DNA from: Streptomyces klenkii
Lineage (GTDB): Bacteria > Actinomycetota > Actinomycetes > Streptomycetales > Streptomycetaceae
Length of the DNA: 64,000 nucleotides
Direction: 5' to 3'
NCBI RefSeq assembly: GCF_003626645.1
Contig: NZ_RBAM01000005.1
Coordinates: forward strand, 434,001 to 498,000
The position numbers and the translations under genes are program-made. Position 1 is the first letter of the stretch. Every line of letters begins with the position of its first letter. The notes below the pieces were generated by a model. The model saw nothing but the letters and a program-made list of their open reading frames with translations, had not been told where the DNA came from and did not search any database. Below, piece by piece: positions 25,895 through 33,947 of the stretch.

Positions 25895-26992
25895 ATGGGA
25901 GAGCGCACGGTGACGTCGGGAGGCGAGGTCCTGCGGGAACTCCTCGCCGAAGGCGTCTCCCCCTGGCTCGACGGCCTCCACCGCTCACTCCTCACCTCCG
26001 GCACGCTGACCCGGCTCGTCGCCGACGGTCGCGCACGGGGGGCCACGACCGACCCCGGAGTGCTCGCCGCCGAGGTCTCCGGCGGCACGTCCTACGCCCA
26101 GCAGCTGTCCCACCTCGCCTGCCGCTCCGTCCCCCTGACGACCGCCGTCCAAGCCCTGTGCGCGTACGACCTGCGGACCGCGTGCGACGAGCTCCGGCCG
26201 GTTTTCACCGCAACGCAAGGGCTCGACGGGCACGTCTCCATGGACCCCGTCGTGTATCCCGGCGGCTGCGCCGGGGCCCTCGCCGACGCCGCGGTCGCCC
26301 TCCACCGGGCGGCCTGCCGGCCCAACGCCCTGGTCAAGCTCCCCGCCACGGACGACGGCCTCGCCGCGGCCGGCGAGTGCCTCGCCCAGGGCATCGGCGT
26401 GCACGTCACCGGGATCTGCTCCGTACAGCGCTACGAGCAGGTCGTGGACGTGTGGTTCGCCGGGCTGGAGCGGGCCCGGGACGCCGGCCTGGACCTGTCC
26501 GTGATCCCCTCTCTCGCCGCCCTGCCCGTGGCCCGCATCGACGCCGAGGTCGACGGGCGGTTGCGTGACGCCGGGGCCGCGCCCGAGCTGCGCGGGACGG
26601 CGGCCCTCGCCGTCGCCCGGCTCGTCTACCGGCAGTACGAGGAAGGGCTCGGCAGCGCGCGCTGGCGGGTCCTGGCCGCGGCCGGGGCCCGGCCGCAGCG
26701 GCTGATGTGGGCCGTCGGCTCCGGCGTCCCGTACGTCGAATCCCTGGTTGCCTGGGGCACCGTCAGCGCGATGTCCGAGGCCGCGCTCGGGGCCGTGGTG
26801 GAGCGGGGGCGGCTGCGGGGCGACACGCTGACCGGGCAGGACGGTGCGGCGCGGGCGGCCGTGGCGCGGCTGGAGCGGTGCGGGGTGTCGTTCGGTGAGG
26901 TCGCTAAGACGCTGGAGGCGGATAGCGCGAAGCACCGGGTGTCCTCCTGGCGGGCGTTGCGGGGGGTGGTGGGTGAGCGGCTGCGGGCCTGA
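25895..26992 (+). CDS. tal: Transaldolase with the catalytic lysine present
   Basis: This 365-residue transaldolase keeps Lys148 in NALVKLPAT, the Schiff-base residue, with VSPWLDGLHR, TTDPGVLA and RPQRLMWAVG elsewhere. The segment that usually contains VS(I/L)E reads VSMDPVV, so a conserved Glu seems lost, but the lysine makes activity more plausible than in the leftward copy. The reaction interconverts fructose 6-phosphate and erythrose 4-phosphate with sedoheptulose 7-phosphate; erythrose 4-phosphate feeds DAHP synthase. The ATG at 25895 follows GGAGAGGGGG. It is divergent from the phzC-like operon, fitting a precursor-supply role. Confidence 0.8.
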   Translation: MGERTVTSGGEVLRELLAEGVSPWLDGLHRSLLTSGTLTRLVADGRARGATTDPGVLAAEVSGGTSYAQQLSHLACRSVPLTTAVQALCAYDLRTACDELRPVFTATQGLDGHVSMDPVVYPGGCAGALADAAVALHRAACRPNALVKLPATDDGLAAAGECLAQGIGVHVTGICSVQRYEQVVDVWFAGLERARDAGLDLSVIPSLAALPVARIDAEVDGRLRDAGAAPELRGTAALAVARLVYRQYEEGLGSARWRVLAAAGARPQRLMWAVGSGVPYVESLVAWGTVSAMSEAALGAVVERGRLRGDTLTGQDGAARAAVARLERCGVSFGEVAKTLEADSAKHRVSSWRALRGVVGERLRA

Positions 26993-27030
26993 GGGGGCGG
27001 GCGCGTGCGGGGTGCGGGGCCGGCGCCTCC

Positions 27031-27140
27031 GGGGCAGGGGTCCGGGACCGTATATTTACGGGCCCGTTCCCCTTGTTCCTTTTGCGCCCTCTTCCTCATC
27101 GGGCCCGCAAATACACGTCAGCGTCCCGGACCCCTGCCCC
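27031..27140. repeat. Large interrupted inverted repeat between convergent genes
   Basis: Arms 27031-27048 and 27123-27140 are an 18-bp perfect inverted repeat. Just inside them, 27049-27066 and 27100-27117 pair with 16 of 18 matches. A 5-base bulge (27118-27122) and a 33-base loop complete the structure. It lies between the stops of the convergent transaldolase and pabAB genes and is probably a bidirectional terminator, though far larger than most. Confidence 0.75.
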
Positions 27141-27190
27141 TGCGGCCCCGGCCCCTCCCGTCTCGTCGTCCACTGACCGCCGGTGGGTCG

Positions 27191-29284
27191 TCAGATCCTC
27201 ACCGCGTGCCTCGACGGCCTTCTGTCCGGGAACGGCTTGCCCGTCAGTGTGGTGAGGGGGGCCGCCTTCACCGCTGTTTCCTCGTACTCCTCTTCCGGGT
27301 TCGAGAGGGCTATGATCGCGCCGCCCACTCCGTAGCGGACGTGGTTCTCGGTTACCACCGCCGTGCGGATCACCACGCTCAAGTCCGCTGCTCCTGTGAG
27401 GGAGAAGTAGCCGATCGCCCCCGAGTACACGCCCCGTGGGCCCTCTTCGAGGGCGTCGATGATCTGCATCGTGCGGATCTTGGGCGCTCCCGTCATCGAG
27501 CCCGGCGGGAAGGCCGCCCGCACGCAGTCGACCGCGGAGTGGTCCTCGCGCAGCTTCGCCCGTACGGTGCTGACCAGTTGGTGGGCCTTCGCGTAGCTCT
27601 CCACCCGGAAGACGTCCTTCGCCTCGACCGAGCCGATCCGCGCGCAGCGGCCCAGGTCGTTGCGGACCAGGTCCACGATCATCAGGTTCTCCGCGCGGTC
27701 CTTCTCGTCCGTCGCGAGGTCCGCCGCCAGTCGTGCGTCCTCCTGCGGCGTCGCGCCGCGCGGGCGCGTTCCCTTGATCGGGCTGGATTCCGCACGGCCT
27801 GTCGCGTCGATCCGCAGGAACCGCTCGGGCGACGTGCTGAGCACCGACAGCTCCCCGAAGCTCAGCAGGGCTCCGAAGGGGGCCGGGCTGGTGCGGCGCA
27901 GGAAGCGGTAGCCGTCCCAGGGGTCCAGCGTGCCGGTTGTTTCGGCCATGTTGGTCAGGCAGATCTCGTACGACTCCCCCGCCGCGATCTGCTCCTGGCA
28001 CGTGTCGATCAGCCTGAGGTACGCGTCGCGGTCGTGGCGCAGCTCCAGGGCGCCGAGGGTGTCGGGGCGGCGGGCCGGAAAGGGGCGCATCCCGGTGAGC
28101 GCCGCGAGCCTGCGGGCCGTGGTGTCGAGCCAGGTGCGGGCCCCGGACTCGTCGCCGTCCTCGGCCAGGGCGAGGAGGTGGGTGGTGCCGGTCGCGTGGT
28201 CGAGGACGAGTGCCCGGTCGGCGAAGACCATCGTGGCGTCGGGATCGTCCGAGCGGTGGCCCCGTTCGCCGCCGCACTCGGCTTTGAGTCCGTAGCCGAG
28301 GTAGCCCACCCAGCCGAGCGCGAAGTCGAAGGGCAGGGGCGGTGCTTCGGTGCGGGTCGCGCGCAGGTCCCGGTCGAGCCAGTCCAGGAACCGTCCCGTG
28401 ACCACTTCGGTGGTGTGCCGCGAGCGGACCGTCACCGTGCTGCTGTGGACGTCGGCGGTGGCCGTGCGGGCCAGCGGGCCGGATGCGTCCCCCATGATGG
28501 AGAACCTGCCCGTCCGCTCGTCCCGGCTGCTGCTGTCCAGCCAGTACGCGTGCGGGCCCCTGCGGAACAGGCGGTCGAAGGCCACCTCGTCGTTCCAGTT
28601 CGTCGGCAGCGTCGCGGTGATGATGCGCAGGCGGCGGATCCTCTGCGGTGCCTCTTCCGGCTTCGGGCGCCTGAGCTGCTTAGGCCGTGGCGCCTTGCCT
28701 TGTCCCTCGTGGCGTTCCGTCAGCCTTCTGAAGTTGTCCAGAATGCGGTGCCCGTGCTCGCTTCCGACCGACTCCGGGTGGAACTGCACGCCCCACAGCG
28801 GGCGCTCACGGTGCCGCAGTCCCATGATGATGCCGTCGGGCGTCCGCGCCGTCACCTCCAGGTCGGCGGGCAGCCTGCGGGCGGCGAGGGAGTGGTAGCG
28901 CACGGCCGGAAAAGGGGACGGCAGCCCCTCGAACAGGCCCGTGCCCTCGTGGACCACGGGCGAGACCCGGCCGTGGTACGGCTCCGGGGCCCGGCCGACT
29001 TCGCCCCCGTACAGCAGGGCGATGCCCTGGTGCCCGAGGCACACCCCGAGCGTGGGTATGCGGCCGTGCCGCAGGATTTCCGTGCAGATGCCGAAGTCCG
29101 CTTCCCGTTCCGGGGTTCCGGGGCCGGGTGAGATGACGACGTTGTCGAATGCGGCGAGGTGCTGGGGTTTCCAGGTCCGGTCGTCGTGTGTGACGACTTC
29201 CGGTTCCCGGCCGTTGACTTCGGCCAGGTAATGGAACAGGTTGTAGGTGAAGGAGTCGTAGTTGTCGACTAATAACGTACGCAC
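27191..29284 (-). CDS. pabAB: Fused aminodeoxychorismate synthase (PabA-PabB)
   Basis: The 697-residue fusion has the glutaminase first (LVDNYDSFTYN, oxyanion region ISPGPGTPE, nucleophile Cys82 in LGVCLGHQG, QFHPES) and the chorismate-binding synthase second (ALGWVGYLGYGL, SPIKGTRPRG with the PabB lysine, ENLMIVDLVRNDLG, SMTGAPKIRTMQI). PIKGTRPRG marks it as 4-amino-4-deoxychorismate synthase rather than anthranilate synthase. Such fusions occur in pathways using 4-aminobenzoate or 4-aminophenylalanine as a building block. No PabC lyase or PapB/C gene is in the window. The start is GTG with GGGGGA upstream; codons 4 and 5 are consecutive TTA, a strong block to translation without bldA tRNA. 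Confidence 0.9.
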   Translation of the reverse strand: MRTLLVDNYDSFTYNLFHYLAEVNGREPEVVTHDDRTWKPQHLAAFDNVVISPGPGTPEREADFGICTEILRHGRIPTLGVCLGHQGIALLYGGEVGRAPEPYHGRVSPVVHEGTGLFEGLPSPFPAVRYHSLAARRLPADLEVTARTPDGIIMGLRHRERPLWGVQFHPESVGSEHGHRILDNFRRLTERHEGQGKAPRPKQLRRPKPEEAPQRIRRLRIITATLPTNWNDEVAFDRLFRRGPHAYWLDSSSRDERTGRFSIMGDASGPLARTATADVHSSTVTVRSRHTTEVVTGRFLDWLDRDLRATRTEAPPLPFDFALGWVGYLGYGLKAECGGERGHRSDDPDATMVFADRALVLDHATGTTHLLALAEDGDESGARTWLDTTARRLAALTGMRPFPARRPDTLGALELRHDRDAYLRLIDTCQEQIAAGESYEICLTNMAETTGTLDPWDGYRFLRRTSPAPFGALLSFGELSVLSTSPERFLRIDATGRAESSPIKGTRPRGATPQEDARLAADLATDEKDRAENLMIVDLVRNDLGRCARIGSVEAKDVFRVESYAKAHQLVSTVRAKLREDHSAVDCVRAAFPPGSMTGAPKIRTMQIIDALEEGPRGVYSGAIGYFSLTGAADLSVVIRTAVVTENHVRYGVGGAIIALSNPEEEYEETAVKAAPLTTLTGKPFPDRRPSRHAVRI

Positions 29285-29302
29285 GTTTCCCCCGTTTCGG
29301 CG

Positions 29303-30052
29303 TTATCGGACGACTTCCGGGCGGCGCGAGAATTCCGCCGCCGGCGTCACTTCCATCAGCAGGTGCTCGACCTCGTGCGGGCCTTCCCGTACAGCGGTGC
29401 GGCGGACCACGTCCAGCCGGCGGCCGCACGCGTCCGCGATCCGGTGCAGGGCGGGCACGTCCCCCCTGGTGCTGAAGTGCAGCAGGACCTTGCCGCCCGG
29501 GGCGAGCCGGTCCGGCGCCTCTTGCAGGAAGCGGCGGTGCGCGGCGTAGCCGGGGTCGACGTAGGCCCTCTCGTGCATGGTCCTGGGCCGGTAGTCCGGC
29601 GGCGCCAGGACGAAATTCGAGTGCCAGAAAACCGTGTCGAATCCCTCCTGGCCGGTGAGGCTTTCGAAGAGGTCGCTGTGCAGGCCGGACACCCTGTCCG
29701 GCACTCCGTGCCGGGCCGCGTTCATCTCGGTGTTCAGCACTGCCGCGGGATTGATGTCGGTCGCGATCACCCGGGTGCAGCCCGCCAGCGCCGCCGTCAC
29801 CGCCACGACGCCCGTGCCGCAGCCGATCTCCAGGAGCGATCCCTTGCGGAGGACGGCGGATTCGGCGGTCTTTTCCGTCAGGTCCAGGAAATCCAGCGTG
29901 ATTTCCGTCGCGGGCGAGTAAATCGGAGCAAACACCTCCGGTAACAGATCCCACTCGCGGCCGCACATCGCGAAAACGTCCGGCCGGTCCTCCCGCACGA
30001 GCGCCCGGCGGCTGCGCTCCAGAGAGAGCCTGTAGTCCCGTACCCCCGTCAT
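29303..30052 (-). CDS. Class I SAM-dependent methyltransferase
   Basis: The 249-residue protein has SAM motif I LLEIGCGTGVVAVTAAL, acidic motif II (VIATDINPAAV) and a motif IV reading FWHSNFVLAPPDY, related to the (N/D)PP(Y/F) motif of PrmC/HemK-type enzymes that methylate amide or amine nitrogen. The substrate could be an amine or carbon nucleophile of the pathway product; this cannot be decided. It is 18 bases upstream of pabAB on the same strand, so likely co-transcribed, and starts at ATG 30052 after GGGGGAT. One TTA codon (29942-29944) is present. Confidence 0.75.
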   Translation of the reverse strand: MTGVRDYRLSLERSRRALVREDRPDVFAMCGREWDLLPEVFAPIYSPATEITLDFLDLTEKTAESAVLRKGSLLEIGCGTGVVAVTAALAGCTRVIATDINPAAVLNTEMNAARHGVPDRVSGLHSDLFESLTGQEGFDTVFWHSNFVLAPPDYRPRTMHERAYVDPGYAAHRRFLQEAPDRLAPGGKVLLHFSTRGDVPALHRIADACGRRLDVVRRTAVREGPHEVEHLLMEVTPAAEFSRRPEVVR

Positions 30053-30194
30053 ACCGATCCCCCTGAATCAGCGACAACTCCCGGGTCCGGGCCCGGTGTT
30101 CATCAACCTTCACCTATAGGGACGCTAAAGAGGAAGGTGATCCAGTAACACACCCGCGAGTTTCGGCGGTGGTCCGGACACCACCGTGCGGGGC

Positions 30195-30261
30195 CCCGCC
30201 GCACGGCGGGACCCTCCTTGATCGGGAACGGTTGACGCGCCACTGCCGGTGTGCATAGCTT
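30195..30261 (+). promoter_or_regulatory. Candidate promoter and operator for the PucR-type regulator
   Basis: TTGACG (30232-30237) and TAGCTT (30256-30261) are spaced by 18 bases, resembling a vegetative Streptomyces promoter reading towards the regulator. A 7-bp inverted repeat with a two-base centre (30195-30210) lies just upstream and could be an operator for this divergent region. Motif reading only. Confidence 0.4.
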
Positions 30262-30322
30262 CCCGGCATACCGTGCCGCGGCTCTATCCGTGCGGCAGAG
30301 CGCACCGGACCCGGGGGGCATC

Positions 30323-32296
30323 GTGTCGCAAGGCATGTCCGAGGACGGCATATTCGCCGTGCTGGAGCTATTGGCCGCCGGGGCGCCGGCCCAGGAATAC
30401 GAAGCCCTCGCGCAGCGGCTCCGCGCTTCCGGCGCGAGCGCCGCCGAGCTCGCGCGGCTCGGCCGGGCGGTGCGGCTCGGGCTGACCATACGGACCTGGA
30501 CGGAGCGTCAGCAGCAGCGGGAGGCCGGCATGTCGGCCCTCATCGACACCGCGCGCGACCTGGCCACCCCGCACGACGTCGACACGCTCCTGAAGGTCAT
30601 CCTGCGGCGCGCCCGGCTGCTGCTCGCCGTCGACATGTCGTACATCGGCATGTACGACGAGGGGGAACGGTACGTCACCATACGCGCCTCCGACGGCCAC
30701 ACCACCGCCTTCAACGTGGGCCTGAGGCTGCCCGGCGGCAGCGGGCTGGGCTCCGCCGTCATGTCCAACCCCTCCCCGTTCTGGACCCCGGACTACCTCG
30801 CCGACGAGCGCATCCAGCACAGCGGCGACATCGACTACGTGGTGAAGGCCGAGGGCCTGCAAGCCGTCCTCGCCGTCCCGCTGAACCGCGGCGCGCGCCC
30901 CTTCGGCACGCTGTACGTGGCCGAGCGCAAGGTCCGGCACTTCACCACGGACGAGATAGCGCTCCTCAGCTCGCTGGGCGACCTGGCCGGCGTGGCCATA
31001 GAGAAGGCCGAACTGCTGGACCGCACCACCGCCCTGGTGGCCGAGCTGGAGCAGCACTCCACGCGGGTCGAGGCCGGGCTGCGCAGCGCGCAGGAGCTCA
31101 GCGACACCCAGCACCGGCTCATCCAGCTGGTGCTGGGCGACTGCGACCTGGACGCCCTCGCCCGGGCCTCGGCCGGCGAGCTGAACGCCGCCGTCCAGGT
31201 GTGCGCCGCCAACGGCACGATCCTCTGCGCCTCCGGGCACGTACGGGACGAGGGCGCGGACCCCGAGTCGCTGCTCGTGCCCGCCGCCATGGACGCCCAC
31301 GCCGCACGCGAGCCCGTCGCCCTCGACGACGGGCTGTGGGCCGTGCCGATCTCCGCGGGCACCGGCAGCAACCTCGGCACCCTGCTGCTGCGCCCCGACC
31401 GGCCCGGCGCCGTGCAGGACGAACGGCTGCTGCGGCTGGTCGCGCAGGTCATGGCCGTACAACTGCTGGTGGAGAGCAGCCGCACGGCGATCGCCGAAGG
31501 ACAGGTCCGCGACGACTTCCTCGCCGACCTGCTGGCCAGCCCGCAGCGCCCGCCCCACCAGCTCGAACAGCACGCGCGGCGGCTCGGCATCGACCTGAGC
31601 AAGCCGCACGTCGTCGTCGTGGCCCGGCCCGAGGGCGACGCCCGCGGCAAGATGGCGATCTGGGCGTCGTCGTACGCGCACCGGCTCAGCGGGCTCAAGA
31701 GCATGCACAACGGCTGCGCGGTGCTGCTGCTGCCGGGCGGCGACGCGGGCGGCGCGGGCCGCGCCGTCTCCGCCGAGCTGTCGCCGCTCCTGGGCCACCC
31801 GGTGACGGTGAGCTCCGCCGGACCGGTCGCGGGCCCGGCCTCGGTGCACCACGCCTTCCAGGAGGCGCTGCGCTGCCTGGACGCGATGACGTCGCTCGGG
31901 GTGATCGGCCGGTCGGCGTCGGTGCGCGAGCTGGGCTTCCTCGGGGTGCTGCTCTCCGACAACCACGACGTCGAAGGGTTCGTCGACTCGGCCATAGGGC
32001 CCGTGATCGACTACGACCAGCAGCGGTTCACGGACCTGACGCGCACGCTGGAGACGTACTTCGAGGCGGGCGGCAGCCCGACGAACGCGGCCAAGAAGCT
32101 TCATGTGCACCCCAATACGGTGGCGCGGCGCCTGGAGCGGATCAGCGAGCTGCTGGGGCCGCAGTGGCAGCAGCCCGAGCGCGCCCTCGAAGTGCAGCTG
32201 GCCCTGCGGGTCTTCCGGGTGCGGCACAGCCTGCGGCTGGGCGAGCGGGGCGCGCCCGCCGAGGCCGGCGGCCCCCCGGAGGCTCAGGAGACGTAG
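30323..32296 (+). CDS. GAF-domain PucR-family transcriptional regulator
   Basis: This 657-residue regulator has an N-terminal helical region, a GAF domain (VILRRARLLLAVDMSYIGMY ... LQAVLAVPLNRGARPFGTLYVAERKVRHF), a central CdaR/GGDEF-like segment (RAVSAELSPLLGHPVTVSSAG) and a C-terminal PucR helix-turn-helix (TNAAKKLHVHPNTVARRLERISELLG). PucR/CdaR regulators switch on pathway genes in response to a metabolite. GTG 30323 is preferred, with GGGGGG just upstream; ATG 30335 is the alternative. It is divergent from the methyltransferase-pabAB unit and is the only obvious DNA-binding regulator in the left half, so it is the best candidate cluster regulator. Confidence 0.8.
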   Translation: MSQGMSEDGIFAVLELLAAGAPAQEYEALAQRLRASGASAAELARLGRAVRLGLTIRTWTERQQQREAGMSALIDTARDLATPHDVDTLLKVILRRARLLLAVDMSYIGMYDEGERYVTIRASDGHTTAFNVGLRLPGGSGLGSAVMSNPSPFWTPDYLADERIQHSGDIDYVVKAEGLQAVLAVPLNRGARPFGTLYVAERKVRHFTTDEIALLSSLGDLAGVAIEKAELLDRTTALVAELEQHSTRVEAGLRSAQELSDTQHRLIQLVLGDCDLDALARASAGELNAAVQVCAANGTILCASGHVRDEGADPESLLVPAAMDAHAAREPVALDDGLWAVPISAGTGSNLGTLLLRPDRPGAVQDERLLRLVAQVMAVQLLVESSRTAIAEGQVRDDFLADLLASPQRPPHQLEQHARRLGIDLSKPHVVVVARPEGDARGKMAIWASSYAHRLSGLKSMHNGCAVLLLPGGDAGGAGRAVSAELSPLLGHPVTVSSAGPVAGPASVHHAFQEALRCLDAMTSLGVIGRSASVRELGFLGVLLSDNHDVEGFVDSAIGPVIDYDQQRFTDLTRTLETYFEAGGSPTNAAKKLHVHPNTVARRLERISELLGPQWQQPERALEVQLALRVFRVRHSLRLGERGAPAEAGGPPEAQET

Positions 32297-33534
32297 CCGA
32301 GTTGCAGGCGCTCCTCCTCGGGCCGGCCGGTGAGCGCGGCCACGGCGTGGGCGGCGGAGGCCAGCGTGACGTGCCGGTGCCAGCCGCTGAACGCACGGCC
32401 CGCGAAGTCCCGGATGCCGACCTCGTCGGCGATCTCGGTGAAGTCCCGGTCGACCCGGTCCAGGAGCTTGCCCAGCCGGACGAGGGCGGCGGGCGGGACG
32501 TTGACCAGGTCCGTCAGCCACAGCTCGGCCGGCCAGCGCCGGCCGTTCTCCCCCACGCCCAGCAGGAGTAACTCCCGGCGGCGCGCCGGCCCGGGCACGG
32601 CCGCCGTGCGCAGCGCCGGCAGCCCCACGCGCACCGCCGCGATCAGCGAGGTCCGCACGACCCGCGACGGGCCGTGGTCGCGCCACATCACCGGGCGCCG
32701 CATGTCGCGCGCCGCCCCGAGGATCTGGTGGGCCGGCAGCGCCTCCGCACCGCGCCCCGGCACGGCCTGGCCGGACACGGTCAGCCGCAGCGAGGGGCTG
32801 ACGCGGACCATGGCCGGCACGCCGCAGGCGCGCAGCCGCAGCAGGGCCGCCGGGGCGTCCATGTCACGGGCGTCCAGCACCAGGGGGCGCAGCGGCAGCC
32901 CCCAGTCGCGCATCATCCCCGTGTACGCCTCGACCGTGCACTCCCCCAGGGTCTCCGGGCGGACCGAGTCGGGGATGGCGGCCTGGCTGCGCCGGAGCCC
33001 GTCCTCCAGCCAGGCGTCGGACAGGTGCAGCCGCCAGTTGACGGGGGTACTGCGCTCGGCGGAGGCGGCCCAGACGCCGACGGCCTCCTGCGCGTTGAGC
33101 ACCTGGCCGACGGCGGGGCAGAAGCGCCGGTCGACGCCCACCGAGTTGTCGCCGGCCTTGGGGATGACCATGGGGCGCACGACCCACGCGTGCGGCGGCG
33201 AGACCCGGGTGAGGTAGTGGGCGAGCGCGCGGCGCACGGGGATCCAGTCCCAGGTGGAGCTGGAGATGAAGTGGTGCAGGCTCTGCTCGGCGGCCTGGCC
33301 GCCGATGAGCGCCGCGATGTTGCGGATGGACTTGCGGCCCTGGGTGCCCAGCAGGCCGCGCACGTAGGCCTCGCCCCGGCGCCGCTGGTCGCTGCGCGGC
33401 AGGGAGGCGAAGAGGGCGGCGCACAGCTCGGCCAGGACGGCGTCCTGGGTCTCGGGGCGGGCCGGGGCGGAAACGGAAGGCCGGGCGGGCCGGGCAGGCC
33501 GTGCGGTCCGCCGGTGGAGAGCAACACCACTCAT
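32284..33534 (-). CDS. Transposase-derived protein (IS701-like), catalytic aspartate lost
   Basis: The 416-residue protein follows the IS701/DDE_5 transposase layout: YVRGLLGTQGRKSIRNIAALIG, LHHFISSSTWDW, then a segment aligned with VIDETGFxKKGxxSVGV. That segment here reads VRPMVIPKAGDNSVGV, so the first catalytic Asp is absent. A later Asp (VLDARDMD) may correspond to the second. No terminal inverted repeats are evident, and the gene overlaps the convergent PucR gene by 13 bases. It is probably a domesticated, non-transposing protein with a DNA-binding role. ATG 33534 has GGGGGA six bases upstream. One TTA codon is present (32569-32571). Confidence 0.65.
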   Translation of the reverse strand: MSGVALHRRTARPARPARPSVSAPARPETQDAVLAELCAALFASLPRSDQRRRGEAYVRGLLGTQGRKSIRNIAALIGGQAAEQSLHHFISSSTWDWIPVRRALAHYLTRVSPPHAWVVRPMVIPKAGDNSVGVDRRFCPAVGQVLNAQEAVGVWAASAERSTPVNWRLHLSDAWLEDGLRRSQAAIPDSVRPETLGECTVEAYTGMMRDWGLPLRPLVLDARDMDAPAALLRLRACGVPAMVRVSPSLRLTVSGQAVPGRGAEALPAHQILGAARDMRRPVMWRDHGPSRVVRTSLIAAVRVGLPALRTAAVPGPARRRELLLLGVGENGRRWPAELWLTDLVNVPPAALVRLGKLLDRVDRDFTEIADEVGIRDFAGRAFSGWHRHVTLASAAHAVAALTGRPEEERLQLGYVS

Positions 33535-33947
33535 CGTCAATCCCCCATCTCGGCAGCTGGGTGGCTTTCTCCACGGTCCTGCCGCGCACCCCCCGCCGCC
33601 CAGGTGTCAAGGCCACCCGCATGCCCCTCCCGATGGTGGTCTCACCACCACCCGGGGGTCCGTGAGGGGCCGCACGGCGCCTTGGAGGGCCCCCGGTGTG
33701 TGCCCGGACCACCATTCCGGCGGCGGCGCGGGGGGCCACTCGGAGGACGGGGTCGGAGCGGCGCGGGGCGGTGCGGATACGGTGGTCCTGTGCACCGGTG
33801 CGGTCGGGCCCCTCGCGGCAGCCCGCACCGGGGACCGCGGGCAAGCATTCGGTATTCGGTCACGCGGTGCGCAAAAACCGGGAAGGAACACGTGAGCAGG
33901 TTGTTGGTGCAGGTCAGCGCGGTAGTCCGGAGCGTGGGGTAAGCGTC
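33535..33947. other. Intergenic boundary between the accessory region and the potassium block
   Basis: No gene is seen in these 413 bases. A perfect 7-bp inverted repeat with a CTC centre lies at 33634-33650 and could be an operator for either divergent gene. Sequence to the right resembles an ordinary trkA promoter region, with no clear consensus. Confidence 0.5.
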
